A stretch of 20,469 nucleotides of DNA, from positions 1-20,469 of the forward strand of contig CATZKS010000022.1 in the NCBI GenBank assembly GCA_958421035.1, written 5' to 3'. Numbering within the stretch: the stretch's first letter is position 1; each line of letters starts with the position of its first letter. The notes under the pieces were generated by a model. The model did no database searches, was not told where the DNA came from, and saw only the letters and a list, made by a program, of their open reading frames with translations. Made by a program: the position numbers and the translations under genes. This document shows, piece by piece, positions 20,270 to 20,469 of this stretch. Source of the stretch: an uncultured Collinsella sp. Lineage in GTDB: Bacteria > Actinomycetota > Coriobacteriia > Coriobacteriales > Coriobacteriaceae.

Positions 20270-20469
20270 ATGTTCTCAATCGGTCAACACGTCATTCATC
20301 CGGGCCAGGGAGTCTGCACCGTCGTCGGTTTTAGGGACGACACACCGCAGCCCATGCTGCTGCTCGAGACCAAGCAGGGACATGCGCAGACGATCCTCAT
20401 GTACCCCGTGGCGCAGGCCGACCGTCTGCACGCCGCCATCTCTCAGCAAGATGCCGAGCACCTGCTGAG
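20270..20469 (+). CDS. CarD-like transcriptional regulator (partial, cut by window end)
   Basis: The first 66 codons are present, opening MFSIGQHVIHPGQGVCTVVG. This matches the start of the CarD/CdnL/TRCF RNA polymerase-interacting domain (M-x2-G-x2-V-x-HPGQGV). The segment MLLLETKQGHAQTILMYPV is the following beta-rich part, and DAEHLL begins the helical region. CarD-type proteins bind the RNA polymerase beta subunit and stabilise open promoter complexes. The start has GGAGG at ideal spacing. The longer overlapping frame starting at 20259 is a different frame and does not resemble a protein family. The C-terminal DNA-binding half lies beyond the window. Confidence 0.85.
   Translation, partial: MFSIGQHVIHPGQGVCTVVGFRDDTPQPMLLLETKQGHAQTILMYPVAQADRLHAAISQQDAEHLL

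Noticed and set aside
1..20469. CRISPR array, prophage or toxin-antitoxin module
   Set aside because: No regularly spaced short repeats, no phage structural or integrase genes, and no recognisable small gene pair were seen.

Overview
The window reads as chromosomal DNA of a GC-rich Gram-positive bacterium of the Actinomycetota, most likely a gut Coriobacteriia member close to Collinsella. This is inference from gene content (SufBDSU-type Fe-S operon, a NifU-like/GGGtGRT pair, an actinobacterial-style Rho with a huge charged N-terminal extension, a CarD-like regulator), purine-rich ribosome binding sites and strong G/C-ending codon use. No 16S or other decisive marker is present.

Layout. 1-3113: 3' end of a SUF operon, with the last codons of sufB, then sufD, sufS and sufU, translationally overlapping and closed by a terminator. 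3114-4924: a gene-poor accessory stretch with two GC-rich or repeat-like non-coding blocks, an isolated REP-associated tyrosine transposase (minus strand) and a regulatory region. 4925-6750: a two-gene operon for a second IscU/NifU-fold scaffold and a GGGtGRT protein of unknown function, with codon bias suggesting very high expression. 6939-8465: a soluble FAD-dependent fumarate reductase/aspartate oxidase-family protein. 8627-9487: a dinD-like gene. 9494-10097: a minus-strand tRNA operon (His-Lys-Lys) with its promoter and terminator, followed by a second copy of the terminator attached to a broken tRNA-Lys 3' end. 10208-12421: a class I/II aminotransferase and a ROK fructokinase, each monocistronic. 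12504-12550: a shared bidirectional terminator. 12536-14393: a VanZ-family membrane protein and an unrecognised membrane-anchored acidic protein, on the minus strand behind a structured leader. 14635-17458: rho with terminator and promoter. 17459-18025: non-coding DNA with two copies of a 72-bp repeat. 18074-19927: argS. 20270-end: the start of a CarD-like regulator.

How it fits together. Two separate Fe-S-related loci lie within 7 kb: a standard SUF machine (SufS supplies persulfide sulfur, SufU accepts or relays it, SufBD is scaffold) and the NifU-like/GGGtGRT pair, whose scaffold keeps aligned cysteines but lacks the Asp of the SufU CGD motif. The rest is mainly housekeeping (tRNAs, ArgRS, Rho, aminotransferase, sugar kinase), broken by small accessory insertions.

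The best candidate for something undescribed is the 4925-6682 pair. Next come the roughly 438-residue disordered extension of Rho, the paired intergenic repeats at 17608-17906, and the tRNA-Lys 3'-end duplication.
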